A DNA stretch of 64,000 bases from Opitutaceae bacterium (GCA_018402455.1 JAGYIG010000005.1:1-64000), one strand, 5' to 3'; shown: positions 44,823 to 54,425, counted from the stretch's first letter. Made by a program: numbers and translations. The notes: a model not told the origin generated them from the letters alone.

Positions 44823-46217
44823 TCAGAGTTCGATGGGCTGCCCAATCTCCGCGAGCTCGGCGGCGAGACCAAAACGGTTCTGGATCTCGGTCACCAAGGG
44901 TTCCCGGGCCCGATCCTCCCCATGGGTCAGGACGACCCGAGGTTGGGCCGCCGCCAGCGGCTCCAGCCAGCGCAACAGATCGGATTGGTCGGCATGGGCG
45001 CTGAATCCTCCCATGGTGTGGATGTGGGCGCGCACGGCGATCTTTTCGCCGTGGATTTTCACCTGGGGTTCGCCATTCACCAGCCGCCGCCCGAGCGTCC
45101 CGTTGCCTTGGTAGCCGACGATGAGCACGTGGGTGTCCGGTTTCCACAGGTTCTGCTTCAAGTGGTGCAGGATGCGCCCGGCGTTGCACATGCCGGCGCC
45201 GGCGAGAATGGCACAAGGTCCGTCGACATGATTGAGCGCTTTCGAGTCGTCGGCCGTTTGGCTGGGTTTGAAGTAGCCGCCGCTGATGGGGAACAGCCCC
45301 GCCTTGCGGTAGGCGACCATCTCGTCATCAAACAACTCCGGATGGCTCTGATAGACTTTGGTGGCCTCGAGGGCCATGGGGCTGTCGAGGTAGACGGGGA
45401 ATACGGGCACCTTCTTTTCGTGAAACATCACCGCGAGGTGGTAGATGATCTGTTGAGAGCGACCGACGGCGAAGGTGGGCACGAGAATCTTTCCCTTCGC
45501 GGCGGAGACCTTTTGCACGATGGCCTCAAACTCCGTGACCGTCTCCGCGTAGGGGCGGTGGTTACGGTCGCCGTAGGTCGATTCCATGATGATAAGGTCG
45601 GCGGGCGGCACGGTTTCAAAGTCTTTGAGCATCGGCCGGTCGGCAGGCCCAAGATCGCCGGAGAAGACGACCGTCTTCGGGCGACCTGCTTCGGTAATGC
45701 TAAATTCCACACTGGTCGACCCGAGCATGTGCCCGGCCTCGAAGAAACGGGCGACAACTCCGGGAGCGATCTGGACGGGGGTGGCCAAGCGGACGGCCCG
45801 CACCAGTTCCCGCACCCGGGGCACATCATCCGGCTCGTAGATCGCCTCGACCGGGTCCTCCCCCGCGCGACGTCGTTTCCGGTTGGTGCGTTCGTTGTCG
45901 CTGACCTGAATCCGCGCCGAATCCTCGAGAATGATCATCATGAGATCAATGGTGGCGGCACTGGCGAAAATCGGACCGGCGTAGCCGGCCTTGGTCAGAG
46001 CGGGGACTCGACCGGTATGATCCAGATGGGCGTGGGTGATGACAACGGCATCGAGCCCGTCCATGTTGCTGACGGGAGGGCGCCGGTTGAGGTCGTCGGC
46101 GCCCCGCGTGCCTTGAAACATCCCGCAATCCACGAGGAAGCGGGCTTGGTCGGTTTCGACGAGGTAGCAAGATCCGGTGACCTCGCCGCTGGCGGCTCCG
46201 TGGGGGGTAATTTTCAT
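44823..46217 (-). CDS. MBL-fold beta-CASP metallo-hydrolase (RNA-processing type)
   Basis: 464 residues. The metal motif is VITHAHLDHTGRVPAL (HxHxDH), with EAGHMLGSTSVEF, VVFSGDLGPADRPM and MESTYGDRNH. The beta-CASP region includes VPTFAVGRSQQIIYHL and YLDSPMALEATKVY, and the C-terminal histidine motif is HTMGGFSAHADQSDL. This is the CPSF73-like RNA endonuclease family, bacterial branch. It likely cuts RNA. Start ATG 46217 (MKITPHGAASGEVTGSCYLV). It is divergent from the PRMT gene across 147 bases. Confidence 0.92.
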   Translation of the reverse strand: MKITPHGAASGEVTGSCYLVETDQARFLVDCGMFQGTRGADDLNRRPPVSNMDGLDAVVITHAHLDHTGRVPALTKAGYAGPIFASAATIDLMMIILEDSARIQVSDNERTNRKRRRAGEDPVEAIYEPDDVPRVRELVRAVRLATPVQIAPGVVARFFEAGHMLGSTSVEFSITEAGRPKTVVFSGDLGPADRPMLKDFETVPPADLIIMESTYGDRNHRPYAETVTEFEAIVQKVSAAKGKILVPTFAVGRSQQIIYHLAVMFHEKKVPVFPVYLDSPMALEATKVYQSHPELFDDEMVAYRKAGLFPISGGYFKPSQTADDSKALNHVDGPCAILAGAGMCNAGRILHHLKQNLWKPDTHVLIVGYQGNGTLGRRLVNGEPQVKIHGEKIAVRAHIHTMGGFSAHADQSDLLRWLEPLAAAQPRVVLTHGEDRAREPLVTEIQNRFGLAAELAEIGQPIEL

Positions 46218-46364
46218 GGTATCAACGGGGTTTGATTGCCGGAGATCTTGACCGCGGCCGGGGGGCATGGCGACGCCATTCGGGAGGTCGAAATTAAGCT
46301 TTTGCCCCAAGAAGGCCCGACTAGGGTGGGCCCCGGGTAGAGCGTCCCACGCCGCACCTATCGG

Positions 46365-47441
46365 ATGCTACGCTCTTCACTTCAACGCCTCACGGTCTTC
46401 ATCTCCACGCAGGTCCGCCGCCTCGTTCGCGGCTTGGGCAATTGGCTGGTCGGCTCCCCCCGGCTCAAGCCATGGTTTTATCCCCCCCTTAAGATCGAAA
46501 CTCCGGCGGAGAAATACCGCCAATTCAACGAATACTATTTCGCCGATCTACATGAGCAGGAACGCATGCTGGGGGATGCGCCGCGGATGGCGTTTTATCA
46601 CGAAGCGATTCGCCGCCACATCAAACCCGGCCAGCGGGTGATTGATCTGGGCACCGGGACGGGCATTTTGGCGGCGTATGCTTCCCGGCAGGGTGCCAGT
46701 CAGGTGCATGCCATCGATCACTCCACCATTATTGAGCATGCCAAGGAGCTGGCCGCGCATAATGGGATTGAAAACGTGCAGTTCGAAGACCTGCACAGCA
46801 CGGATTTCAAACCCGCGGAGCAGGTGGATGTGATCCTCCACGAACAGATTGGCGACTTTTTGTTCGATGAGGCGATGGTGCCGAATGTGTGTGATCTGCG
46901 GGACCGCTTGTTGAAGCCGGGGGGACTGATTTTGCCGAGCCGGTTCGAATTATTCTGCGAGCCTGTGACCCTGCACGACGATCGGCGCATGCCCTTCATC
47001 TGGGAGCTGACCGATGTGCACGGGTTTGACTATTCCAGCATGGAGCGGAGTCGCCCGCAGAATCCCGAATACTACCGACTGTCGAGTTGTGACCTCGCAT
47101 TGGTGAAGCATTTTGTCGGCGAGCCTTCGCCGGTGGTCGAGGTGGACTTGAACACGGTGACCGAGGATGCTTTGGCGAGTGCCATCGTCTATTCCCGCGA
47201 GGTGCAACATGCCGGCATGGTGGACGGTTTGGTGGTCTTCATGCAGGCCAAGGTCGACGACGATCTGGTGCTCAGTTCAAGTCCGCTTGATCCGGGTCGG
47301 GCGCCACACTGGGGATTTCGCATCCTGCGTCTGGAGCAAAGCTGGGTGGAGGTGGGGGAGGTATTGGACGTCACGCTCTCGGTCGAAGACTGGACGGATC
47401 CCGATACGTGGCGCTGGACCTGCGTCAAACGGGAGCGCTGA
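46365..47441 (+). CDS. Protein arginine methyltransferase-like SAM-dependent enzyme
   Basis: 358 residues. PRMT features: the YF..H..ML.D..R...Y..AI block (EYYFADLHEQERMLGDAPRM), motif I VIDLGTGTGILAAYAS at about 92, a double-E-type loop HEQIGDFLFDEAMVPN, GGLILPSRFELF (post-III), and a THW-type loop APHWGFRILRL near residue 313. PRMTs methylate arginine side chains and are common in eukaryotes but rare in bacteria. The substrate is unknown. An N-terminal basic stretch of about 35 residues precedes the catalytic core and might hold a membrane anchor or be an over-extended start. It stands alone. Confidence 0.82.
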   Translation: MLRSSLQRLTVFISTQVRRLVRGLGNWLVGSPRLKPWFYPPLKIETPAEKYRQFNEYYFADLHEQERMLGDAPRMAFYHEAIRRHIKPGQRVIDLGTGTGILAAYASRQGASQVHAIDHSTIIEHAKELAAHNGIENVQFEDLHSTDFKPAEQVDVILHEQIGDFLFDEAMVPNVCDLRDRLLKPGGLILPSRFELFCEPVTLHDDRRMPFIWELTDVHGFDYSSMERSRPQNPEYYRLSSCDLALVKHFVGEPSPVVEVDLNTVTEDALASAIVYSREVQHAGMVDGLVVFMQAKVDDDLVLSSSPLDPGRAPHWGFRILRLEQSWVEVGEVLDVTLSVEDWTDPDTWRWTCVKRER

Positions 47442-47513
47442 GCCTTCCCCCGCGGGAGTCCCGCAAGGAGCGCCCGCCGCTTGGTTCATTAATCGGGGAG
47501 AAAATGCGGGCCG

Positions 47514-48665
47514 CTATCGGACCACCGTCATAAAAGCGTTGGTGGCATCGCGGAAGACAAGCAAGGTGTCTTTCTCGGCGAACCCCTCGAACGTGATCCT
47601 CAGATTGTAGTCCACCGTGTCACCGGGGCGAAACGTCATCCGGTTGATCAGCGCCTTGGGCTCCGGCCCGGGGAGCACGCCGCCAATTTGCACCTTGCGC
47701 ACCCACTCCCGAAACGCGGGCGAGGGCGGAACGTCGGACGTGTATACCATCACCTCACGCACGGGCGCCGCGGCCGCTTTTTCCTTACCCAGCATCGCTG
47801 CGACGGCGGCCGCACCGTCGGCCTCTTCGCGAAACTCGGCCCAACGGGCGTCTGAGCCGGCGTAGGTCGAAACACTGACGGGCTGGGGCAGGCTGACCGC
47901 CTGGGCTCCGGCGCTGAGGGGGTCGGGCGGGCCGGATGGATCGGTGGCGGCGCCTTCCTCTCCGGCGGCGGTGTCATCGGTTTCCTCGGTTGCCGCCATT
48001 TCCTCGATGGCCTGGAAGTCACCTTCCGCGATGGCGTTGCCCAGGTTCACCCGGGCGTTGCTGGCGGCCACCACTTCCCGGGTCTGGTCGAGCATTTGGC
48101 CGACCTTTGACTTGGGTTTTTCCTTGGCGGCCTCTGCTCGCTCCTCGGGGGTGAGAACCTCGATGCCGACGGCGTTGAGCGTAGCTTTCACCGTCGGGTT
48201 GGAGGTGAGCTGTATCATCGTCGGGGTGGACATCACTTTGTCCATGATGGGTGGAGCCCCGAAGAAGTGGATGTAGCCGAAGCTCATGCCCGCCAGCATC
48301 AGCAGCATGGGGAACAACCGCGCCGACAGCTTGAACAGCTTGATGAAGAGGTTGATGAAGGCCCACTTTGCCTGCGACGATCGGGGACCGCCGGACATGG
48401 AAATTTCGGTGGCCGCCCGCACGCCCTCAAGGTCCAAGTCGGGGCGCTTTGGCTGACTTGAGGTTTCGTCGTCGGCCGGCCCGCTTTCGTCGTCGGCCGA
48501 AACGGCGTTGGTTTCGTCCGTTTCCGTAGCGGCGGACGGTTTTGCTGCGGCAACGGGCTCCGCAGCGACCGAATCGGTTTTCGCCACGGGGCCCGCGGGA
48601 TCCGCTGCCGGGACGGAGGGGTCGTCGGAGTCGTCGGCGGGCGTGGAGGGCCGGGATGTGCTCAT
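47514..48665 (-). CDS. Membrane-anchored protein of unknown function
   Basis: 383 residues. The first 100 are low-complexity and acidic (Ala/Asp/Glu/Pro-rich). One or two membrane helices follow about 105-138 (NLFIKLFKLSARLFPMLLML), then a helical stretch, a second low-complexity Ala/Glu linker, and a C-terminal region (TFRPGDTVDYNLRITFEGFA) that looks like a beta-sandwich outside the membrane. I do not recognise a family. Its start lies close to, and divergent from, the S41 protease gene; function remains open. Confidence 0.6.
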   Translation of the reverse strand: MSTSRPSTPADDSDDPSVPAADPAGPVAKTDSVAAEPVAAAKPSAATETDETNAVSADDESGPADDETSSQPKRPDLDLEGVRAATEISMSGGPRSSQAKWAFINLFIKLFKLSARLFPMLLMLAGMSFGYIHFFGAPPIMDKVMSTPTMIQLTSNPTVKATLNAVGIEVLTPEERAEAAKEKPKSKVGQMLDQTREVVAASNARVNLGNAIAEGDFQAIEEMAATEETDDTAAGEEGAATDPSGPPDPLSAGAQAVSLPQPVSVSTYAGSDARWAEFREEADGAAAVAAMLGKEKAAAAPVREVMVYTSDVPPSPAFREWVRKVQIGGVLPGPEPKALINRMTFRPGDTVDYNLRITFEGFAEKDTLLVFRDATNAFMTVVR

Positions 48666-48826
48666 CGGGAGGGAAGGTCCGCGGGGATAAAAAAAGGGGA
48701 CGCCTCGATGTCATGCAAGCGCACTCGCAACCCTCGCCCGCTCCACAACGCCTAGGGGAATATCCCGAGGTTTCAGAGGTTGCTGTGCCGGGGGCGGATG
48801 GGCCAAGGTTTCACCCCGCTTTTATT

Positions 48827-50080
48827 TTGAACACCTGCTACATCCGAAACCGAGTCCTTGGCGTCTGCGCCGCGATGATCGCGCTGGCGTTGGGGTTGGG
48901 CGGCTGTATGACCTCGCGGACGACGCCGCCGGTCGAGCCGGTGTTTGCGAGTGCCTCAGCCCGGGCCGAGGATCAGACGGCGACGCTGGAGCAGGTGTGG
49001 CGGTTGGTGAACAAGCGGTTTTATGACCGGAATTTTAATGGCGCGGAGTGGGCAACGGCGTTGGTACGTTATCGGGATCGGGCGGCTCGCGCGCCCAACC
49101 AGGAAGCGCTTTATGAGGTGATCAATGAAATGTTAGACGAGCTCGGCGACGGCCACACCGGGGCGCTGACGCCGCGGCAAGTTTGGGAGGATTACCGGGC
49201 GGAGCGGGCTTTTGTGGGGCTCAATCTCGAACGCTTGAATGGTCGGTGGGTCGTGAGCGACTTACGTCCGGGCAGTGCGGCCGAGGGGTCGGTGGTGGAG
49301 CCCGGCTGGATCGCGGTGAGCCGCAATGGCGAACCGTTGCCGGAAGACTGGCTCGATTTCGAAAGCCAGCCGGGCACCGCCTACACGTGGGAGTTTTTGG
49401 ATGCGAATGACAAAAAGCGGGTGGTGACGTTGGAGGCGCGGCTCCTGCCTGATTGGATGCCGCCGGAGGAGCGGCATTCGCTGGAGGGCTGGGTTTACCT
49501 GCGATTTGATGAATTTGACGTCCAGTATCACAAATGGCTGCGGGAGCGCCTGAAGGCCCACCGGGAGGCTCCGGGGATCGTGCTCGATCTGCGCAACAAC
49601 GGCGGCGGGGCGGTTTCTTCCTTGGCGTCGGTGATCAACGATTTTTTCCCGACCCGGGTGCCCTACGGGGCGTTTGTCTCGCGGCACGGCAAGCGGGATG
49701 AGGAAAAGTCGGCCTGGTTCGAAGGGGTGGGATATGCGGGACCGCTGGTGGTGTTGATTGGCGGGGGATCGGCGAGCTCGGCGGAGATCCTGGCCCACGT
49801 TTTTAAACACTACGAGCGCGCCACGTTGGTGGGCCGACCGACCGCGGGGGTGGTGGTCGCCAGCCGATTTTTCCCCCTGCGTGACGGGGGTGAGCTGCAG
49901 ATTGGTCTCCATGATTTTGAGACGTTGGACGGCTCCCGGCTGGAAGGCCAGGGGGTGCAGCCCGATGTCTTGGTCGAACGGACCTTGGATGACGTGCGCG
50001 AGGGGCATGACGCTGATCTGGCGGCGGCGGTGAAGTGGCTACGGGCGAATGCGACCCACGCCCATACCGCGCGGCTCTGA
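48827..50080 (+). CDS. S41-family peptidase lipoprotein
   Basis: About 417 residues. A TTG at 48827 gives a proper lipoprotein signal (NRVLGVCAAMIALALGLGGC) with acylated Cys; starting at ATG 48875 would leave the signal without a basic head. Mature features: ALYEVINEMLDELGDGHTGA (S41 N-terminal), a PDZ-like region, then IVLDLRNNGGGAVSSLASVI and the catalytic-Ser block LIGGGSASSAEILAHVFKHY, followed by LVGRPTAGVVVASRFFPLRD. S41 proteases trim proteins in the periplasm. The Lys of the CtpA dyad is not obvious, which fits the IRBP/Tricorn-like branch. Confidence 0.85.
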   Translation: MNTCYIRNRVLGVCAAMIALALGLGGCMTSRTTPPVEPVFASASARAEDQTATLEQVWRLVNKRFYDRNFNGAEWATALVRYRDRAARAPNQEALYEVINEMLDELGDGHTGALTPRQVWEDYRAERAFVGLNLERLNGRWVVSDLRPGSAAEGSVVEPGWIAVSRNGEPLPEDWLDFESQPGTAYTWEFLDANDKKRVVTLEARLLPDWMPPEERHSLEGWVYLRFDEFDVQYHKWLRERLKAHREAPGIVLDLRNNGGGAVSSLASVINDFFPTRVPYGAFVSRHGKRDEEKSAWFEGVGYAGPLVVLIGGGSASSAEILAHVFKHYERATLVGRPTAGVVVASRFFPLRDGGELQIGLHDFETLDGSRLEGQGVQPDVLVERTLDDVREGHDADLAAAVKWLRANATHAHTARL

Positions 50081-50093
50081 TCGTCGGGGTGGT

Positions 50094-50530
50094 TCAGGGA
50101 AGGAGTTTACCGAGTCCGGCGGCGGTGAAGCGTTGGCGGAGCTCGGCCAGTCGCGCCGACTTGCGGAGAGCTCGGGCAGCCCCTCTGCGAACTGAAAACG
50201 GACCTCGTCGCCGGAGGTGCGCAGGATGGTGCGCACCTGCTGCAGGTTCACTATGGTTTGCCGATGGATACGGACAAACAGCGACTCCAGGCAAGGCGGA
50301 CTCCCTTGATTTGAGGGTGCGCAAGGTCCGGTAGCTTTTGGCCGTCCTGCAGTTCAGCTCCGGTGTAATTTTCGCAGCTGCCGATGGCGACGATGTGGGC
50401 GACCGGCACAAAGCGCGTCGCCGATCCGGATTCACCAACACGCGGTCGTCGATCCCAGCTGAGGCGACGGTGGCGGCGGCATCGCCTTCCTCGCTCGTCG
50501 CAGGGTTTCCGCCAGACGCTCGAGGTTGGA
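50094..50530 (-). pseudogene. C-terminal remnant of a LytTR response regulator, frameshifted
   Basis: Read on the minus strand in shifting frames, the segment encodes a receiver-to-effector linker (LERLAETLRRARKA) and then LytTR pieces: GIDDRVLVNPD, RFVPVAHIVAIGSCENYTGA, VRIHRQTIVNLQQVRTILRT, ELSASRR, KSARLAELRQRFTAAGLG, ending at TGA 50096-50094. LytTR domains bind DNA as the output of two-component regulators. The receiver domain is gone. The remnant shares its stop with the HAF frame above it. Confidence 0.75.
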
Positions 50531-51464
50531 GGTCCTGCAGGAATTGGAGCCCACGCCCGGCGGTCCAAATGCAGGCTGCGCGATCGGCATGGCTGTTGAG
50601 GGCGGAGCCGCCGGTGACCCCATGGTCACTGATGCAGGTGGGACGAAAGTCCTGGGCGTCCCTGGTGTTGAGATCGAGGGGCTGTCCATCGGTCCAGAGC
50701 ACGGGGCGTCGGCGGCCAAACTCCGTTTCAATGAAGCCGACGGTTTGGTCGGAGGCATTCAAGGCAATCGCTTCCGATGAGCAGCGGGGCGGCGCTTGCA
50801 GGGGGATGAAGGTTTCATCGCGCCAGAGCCATGCCCGCTGCAAGGCGGTCCGGGTGGACAGCGCCGTGACATTGAACAAAACCGTGCCGCGATCGTTGAT
50901 TGCAATGGCATCGGTGAGGCCCCCCTCGGGGGCATCAAAGTAGCGGGGCGGGCCGTCGGGGCCGATCAGGAAGGCGCGGGAGACCAGGATCGGGTCGGCG
51001 TTGAGCAACATTTTGCCCACCACTTGGCCGCGGGCGTTGACGCCCTGGGCGAAGCTCAGGTTTTGCGGCCAGTAGTCCTGACCAAAGGTGGGGCGGTGGG
51101 AGGCCCAGGCGGAAAGACGCTTGGCCGATGGTCCACAGGTTCCGGCTACGAGGCCGGTGGAACTGAGCGCGGCGAAGGGGTGGGCCATCTCGGCTTCGGT
51201 CATCCCGGTGTTGCGGTAGTGATGAGGGGGCAGGTAGAGACCGGCCGCCGTCCAGGAAGCTCCCTCGAAACGCTTGGGGTGGATCAGGTTCCCAATGATG
51301 TCTCCTCGGTCGTTGATGCCGGTGGGAAGAAAACCGTGACCGGGAGGAGGAAAAACGAGTTGGCGGGCGGTGGTGTAATCGGCGGCAAGCGGGAGGTGGA
51401 GGTGACGGGGCAGAGCGTGAGTGCGGGACGCTGGATGGGCCAAGGGTGCGGTGGGGTGGAGCAT
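50094..51464 (-). CDS. HAF-repeat protein, C-terminus replaced by out-of-frame LytTR sequence
   Basis: The open frame of 456 codons is genuine only for about its first 315 residues. These contain repeats of the HAF (probable extracellular repeat) type: GINDRGDIIG, GVNARGQVVG, AINDRGTVLF, ALNASDQTVGF and, at the end, IWTAGRGLQFLQDL. The frame then passes at about 50525 into a response-regulator remnant, which it mostly reads out of frame. No signal peptide is obvious. A deletion joining two same-strand genes is the simplest reading. Start ATG 51464 (MLHPTAPLAHPA). The protein is probably non-functional or altered. Confidence 0.6.
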   Translation of the reverse strand: MLHPTAPLAHPASRTHALPRHLHLPLAADYTTARQLVFPPPGHGFLPTGINDRGDIIGNLIHPKRFEGASWTAAGLYLPPHHYRNTGMTEAEMAHPFAALSSTGLVAGTCGPSAKRLSAWASHRPTFGQDYWPQNLSFAQGVNARGQVVGKMLLNADPILVSRAFLIGPDGPPRYFDAPEGGLTDAIAINDRGTVLFNVTALSTRTALQRAWLWRDETFIPLQAPPRCSSEAIALNASDQTVGFIETEFGRRRPVLWTDGQPLDLNTRDAQDFRPTCISDHGVTGGSALNSHADRAACIWTAGRGLQFLQDLQPRASGGNPATSEEGDAAATVASAGIDDRVLVNPDRRRALCRSPTSSPSAAAKITPELNCRTAKSYRTLRTLKSRESALPGVAVCPYPSANHSEPAAGAHHPAHLRRRGPFSVRRGAARALRKSARLAELRQRFTAAGLGKLLP

Positions 51465-51688
51465 GGTCAGACGGTTCACGGGAGGGAAAGGAGGCGGGCG
51501 GGCTCCAGCCTCGCGGCCGGGGTCGTGCCCGCGACCCGCGATTGACCAACGGGGCGGTTGGATTGACCAACGGCAGGCATTGAAGGGCGGTGGAATCCGG
51601 GTTTGATGAGGACCGGGCTTGCCCCGGCTCCGGCGAATCCTTCACCTTCTTCCTTTGATCCCATTTCCTGACCCTTTCTCCACCGCGA

Positions 51689-53845
51689 ATGTCACGACGT
51701 AAAAAGTCTGAAACCGACCAAGAAGAGCTGTTATTTGACGCCGCCGCGGCGCCCGCCGACGAAAAGGAAACTGCCGACGAAGAGGAAACCGCGGTCAGCG
51801 CTCCCCCGCCCAGCAGCGATGGAGGAGACGGGGGAGACGACGGGGGAGACGACGGCAATGCCGTTCCGGCGGATGATGAGCCGCGCGAGGCTCCGTTGGA
51901 GGGAGCCTATCGCAATTGGTTTTTGGATTACGCCAGTTATGTGATCCTGGACCGAGCGGTGCCCCACGTGCACGACGGATTGAAGCCGGTGCAGCGCCGC
52001 ATCCTGCACACGCTTTTCACCAAGGACGATGGACGCTTTCACAAAGTGGCCAATATCGTCGGGGCCACCATGGCCTTTCACCCGCATGGCGATGCCTCGA
52101 TCGAAGCGGCCCTGGTCGGCATCGCCCAGCGGAGTTACCTGATTGAGCCGCAGGGCAACTTCGGCAACACCCTCACCGGTGACGGTGCGGCGGCGGCGCG
52201 TTACATCGAGGCCCGGCTCACGCCGTTCGCTCGTGACGTGCTCTTCAATCCGAAGACCACGGAGTGGCAGCAGAGCTACGACGGTCGCGCCAAAGAGCCC
52301 GTGACCTTGCCGGCCAAGTTTCCGTTGGTTTTGCTGGAAGGGGCGGAAGGCATCGCGGTGGGTTTGTCGACCAAGATCCTGCCGCACAACTTCAACGACC
52401 TCTGCCGGGCCTCAATCAATTACCTGCAGGGAAAAACGTTCCGGATTCGGCCGGATTTCCCCACCGGCGGCACGGCGGATTTTGCCGACTACAACGACGG
52501 CAAACGCGGGGGACGGGTGAAAGTCCGCGCGACGATTGAAATGCCCAGCAAGTATGTGTTGGCCATCACCGAGCTCGCTTTTGGCACCAACACCACCTCG
52601 CTGATCGATTCGATTCTGGCGGCCAACGCCAAGGGCAAGATCAAGATCAAGCACGTTGACGACAACACCGCCGACAAGGTGGAAATTTTGGTGCACCTCC
52701 CCCAAGGGGCTGAACCGAAAAAGGTCAAACAACAGCTTTACGCCTTCACCAACTGCCAGATGTCTCTCTCCCCGGCGGCGTGTGTGATTGAGACCGAAGC
52801 CGGGCGCGATCGACCGGCCTTCCTCGGGGTTTCGGAGATCCTCAAACGCTCCACCGACCGAACCGTGGCCCTGCTCAAGCGGGAACTGAAAATCAAACTC
52901 GGCGAACTGGAGCAACAGTGGCACTGGGACTCCCTTGAGCGTATCTTCATCGAAGAGCGCATCTACCGACGGATTGAAAAGTCCAAGACCTGGGAGAGTG
53001 TGATGGCTGAGATCAGGGAAGGGTTGACGCCGTTTTTGGATCGCCTGCAGCGCGAGGTGACCGATGAGGATATCACGCGGCTGACGGAGATTCGGATCAA
53101 ACGGATTTCGGCCTACAACCGCTTCAAGGCCGATGAGAAGATCAAACAAATCGAGGAAGACATCAAAGGGGTGCAGCATCACCTCGCCCATCTCGTCGAT
53201 TACGCGATCAATTGGTTTGAAACATTGCAGGAGAAATACGGCAAGGGCCGCAAGCGCCGGACCTCGTTTGATGAGATCGAGCAGATCAATGTCGCCAAGG
53301 TCGTCGCCAAAAACCAACGCCTCTACGTCGACCGCGAGGGTGGGTTTATCGGCCGCAACTGGCGGCAGCACGAGTTTATCACCGAAGTCAGCGAGATCGA
53401 CACCATCCTCTGCATCATGGGCGATGGCACCCTCAAGGTCACCAAGATAGCTGACAAGGTGTTCATGGGCAGGGACATCCTGCACGTCTCCGTGTTTAAA
53501 AAGGACGGTCCGCCGGAATACTTCACCCTGCTCTATCAGGACAAGAAAACGGGCAAGTGTTTCGCCAAGCGGTTCACCGTGGGCGGGTTGACCCGCGACA
53601 AGCTCTACTCCCTCGTGGCCAGTGAGGGTTCAAAGGTTGTTTATTTTGACGTGACCAAGAACCAGGAAGCCATGCCGGATCTGTTGCGCATTCAGTTGAG
53701 CGGTCGGTGCAAGGCCCGCGTCAAGGATTTCGAGTTCGACCTGACGGAGGCCAATGTCGGCACCCGCGGCGCCAAGGGAATAACCGTGACCAAATACCCT
53801 GTGCGCAAAGTCACCAAGGTCCTCGGCATCGGCGAAGAAGCCTGA
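51689..53845 (+). CDS. parC: DNA topoisomerase IV subunit A / gyrase A-like
   Basis: 718 residues. After an acidic, Gly/Asp-rich N-terminal tail of about 70 residues (short GGDGGDD-type repeats), the breakage-reunion domain starts at YASYVILDRAVPHVHDGLKP. The catalytic Tyr172 is in AAAARYIEARLTPFA, and the HPHGDASIEAALVG motif is present. The C-terminal domain is a shortened beta-pinwheel without a clear GyrA box, favouring topoisomerase IV over gyrase. It cuts and rejoins DNA for decatenation. The B subunit is not in the window. Start ATG 51689. Confidence 0.88.
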   Translation: MSRRKKSETDQEELLFDAAAAPADEKETADEEETAVSAPPPSSDGGDGGDDGGDDGNAVPADDEPREAPLEGAYRNWFLDYASYVILDRAVPHVHDGLKPVQRRILHTLFTKDDGRFHKVANIVGATMAFHPHGDASIEAALVGIAQRSYLIEPQGNFGNTLTGDGAAAARYIEARLTPFARDVLFNPKTTEWQQSYDGRAKEPVTLPAKFPLVLLEGAEGIAVGLSTKILPHNFNDLCRASINYLQGKTFRIRPDFPTGGTADFADYNDGKRGGRVKVRATIEMPSKYVLAITELAFGTNTTSLIDSILAANAKGKIKIKHVDDNTADKVEILVHLPQGAEPKKVKQQLYAFTNCQMSLSPAACVIETEAGRDRPAFLGVSEILKRSTDRTVALLKRELKIKLGELEQQWHWDSLERIFIEERIYRRIEKSKTWESVMAEIREGLTPFLDRLQREVTDEDITRLTEIRIKRISAYNRFKADEKIKQIEEDIKGVQHHLAHLVDYAINWFETLQEKYGKGRKRRTSFDEIEQINVAKVVAKNQRLYVDREGGFIGRNWRQHEFITEVSEIDTILCIMGDGTLKVTKIADKVFMGRDILHVSVFKKDGPPEYFTLLYQDKKTGKCFAKRFTVGGLTRDKLYSLVASEGSKVVYFDVTKNQEAMPDLLRIQLSGRCKARVKDFEFDLTEANVGTRGAKGITVTKYPVRKVTKVLGIGEEA

Positions 53846-53853
53846 GCCAAGTC

Positions 53854-54288
53854 CTACGTGGTGGCGCCAGCCCAGCCAGCCGCGTAGGCTTCAAACACTT
53901 TTTTGATCTCGTCGCGCACCCGGCGGAAGACGACGAGCTGTTCTGCCTCGGTTCCCTCGGCGTGGGCGGGATCGTCGAAGCCCCAATGGTAACGAGCCAT
54001 CTGTCCGGGGAACATCGGGCAGGCTTGGTCGGCGTTGCCACAAACGGTGATTACCGTGTGCACCCCACGCTCGAGAAATTCGTTCATGTGCTTGGACGAG
54101 TGGCCGCTGATATCGATCCCGATTTCTGCCATGGCCTTGATGGCCAATGGGTGCACGTAACCCGCGGGATTCGATCCCGCGCTGTGCACGTCGAGGCGGG
54201 TTCCGGCGGCGGATCGCAGGATGCCCTCAGCCATGTGACTGCGGCAGGAGTTTCCGGTGCAAAGGATGAGAATGAGCGGAGAAGTCAT
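53854..54288 (-). CDS. arsC: Thioredoxin-type arsenate reductase (LMW-PTP fold)
   Basis: 144 residues. The P-loop [16 protein letters not shown] holds the nucleophilic Cys, and the redox cysteine pair is in [17 protein letters not shown], as in thioredoxin-coupled ArsC rather than plain phosphatases. The C-terminal helix [11 protein letters not shown] is normal. It reduces arsenate to arsenite for export, but no arsenite pump or ArsR regulator is adjacent. It ends 8 bases from the convergent topoisomerase stop. Confidence 0.9.
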   Translation of the reverse strand: MTSPLILILCTGNSCRSHMAEGILRSAAGTRLDVHSAGSNPAGYVHPLAIKAMAEIGIDISGHSSKHMNEFLERGVHTVITVCGNADQACPMFPGQMARYHWGFDDPAHAEGTEAEQLVVFRRVRDEIKKVFEAYAAGWAGATT

Positions 54289-54406
54289 AAGAAAGGGTGA
54301 GACGATGCGGCGACGAAATCAGCGGTGCGTAGGGTAATGCGAAAACTCCACCGTGTCGCGGTCGCCCGGTCGGCCAAGCGAAAACCAAGGCACCATTGTC
54401 AGAATC

Positions 54407-54425
54407 AGGTGACATCCTGTCACCT
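54407..54425. repeat. Hairpin AGGTGACA-TCC-TGTCACCT next to RAYT repeat copy 3
   Basis: A perfect 8-bp inverted repeat with a 3-base loop, 1 base before repeat copy 3. Its TGTCACC stem is shared with the 39-bp palindrome in the EamA gene. A hairpin beside a conserved head sequence is the usual layout of a REP unit. Confidence 0.75.
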
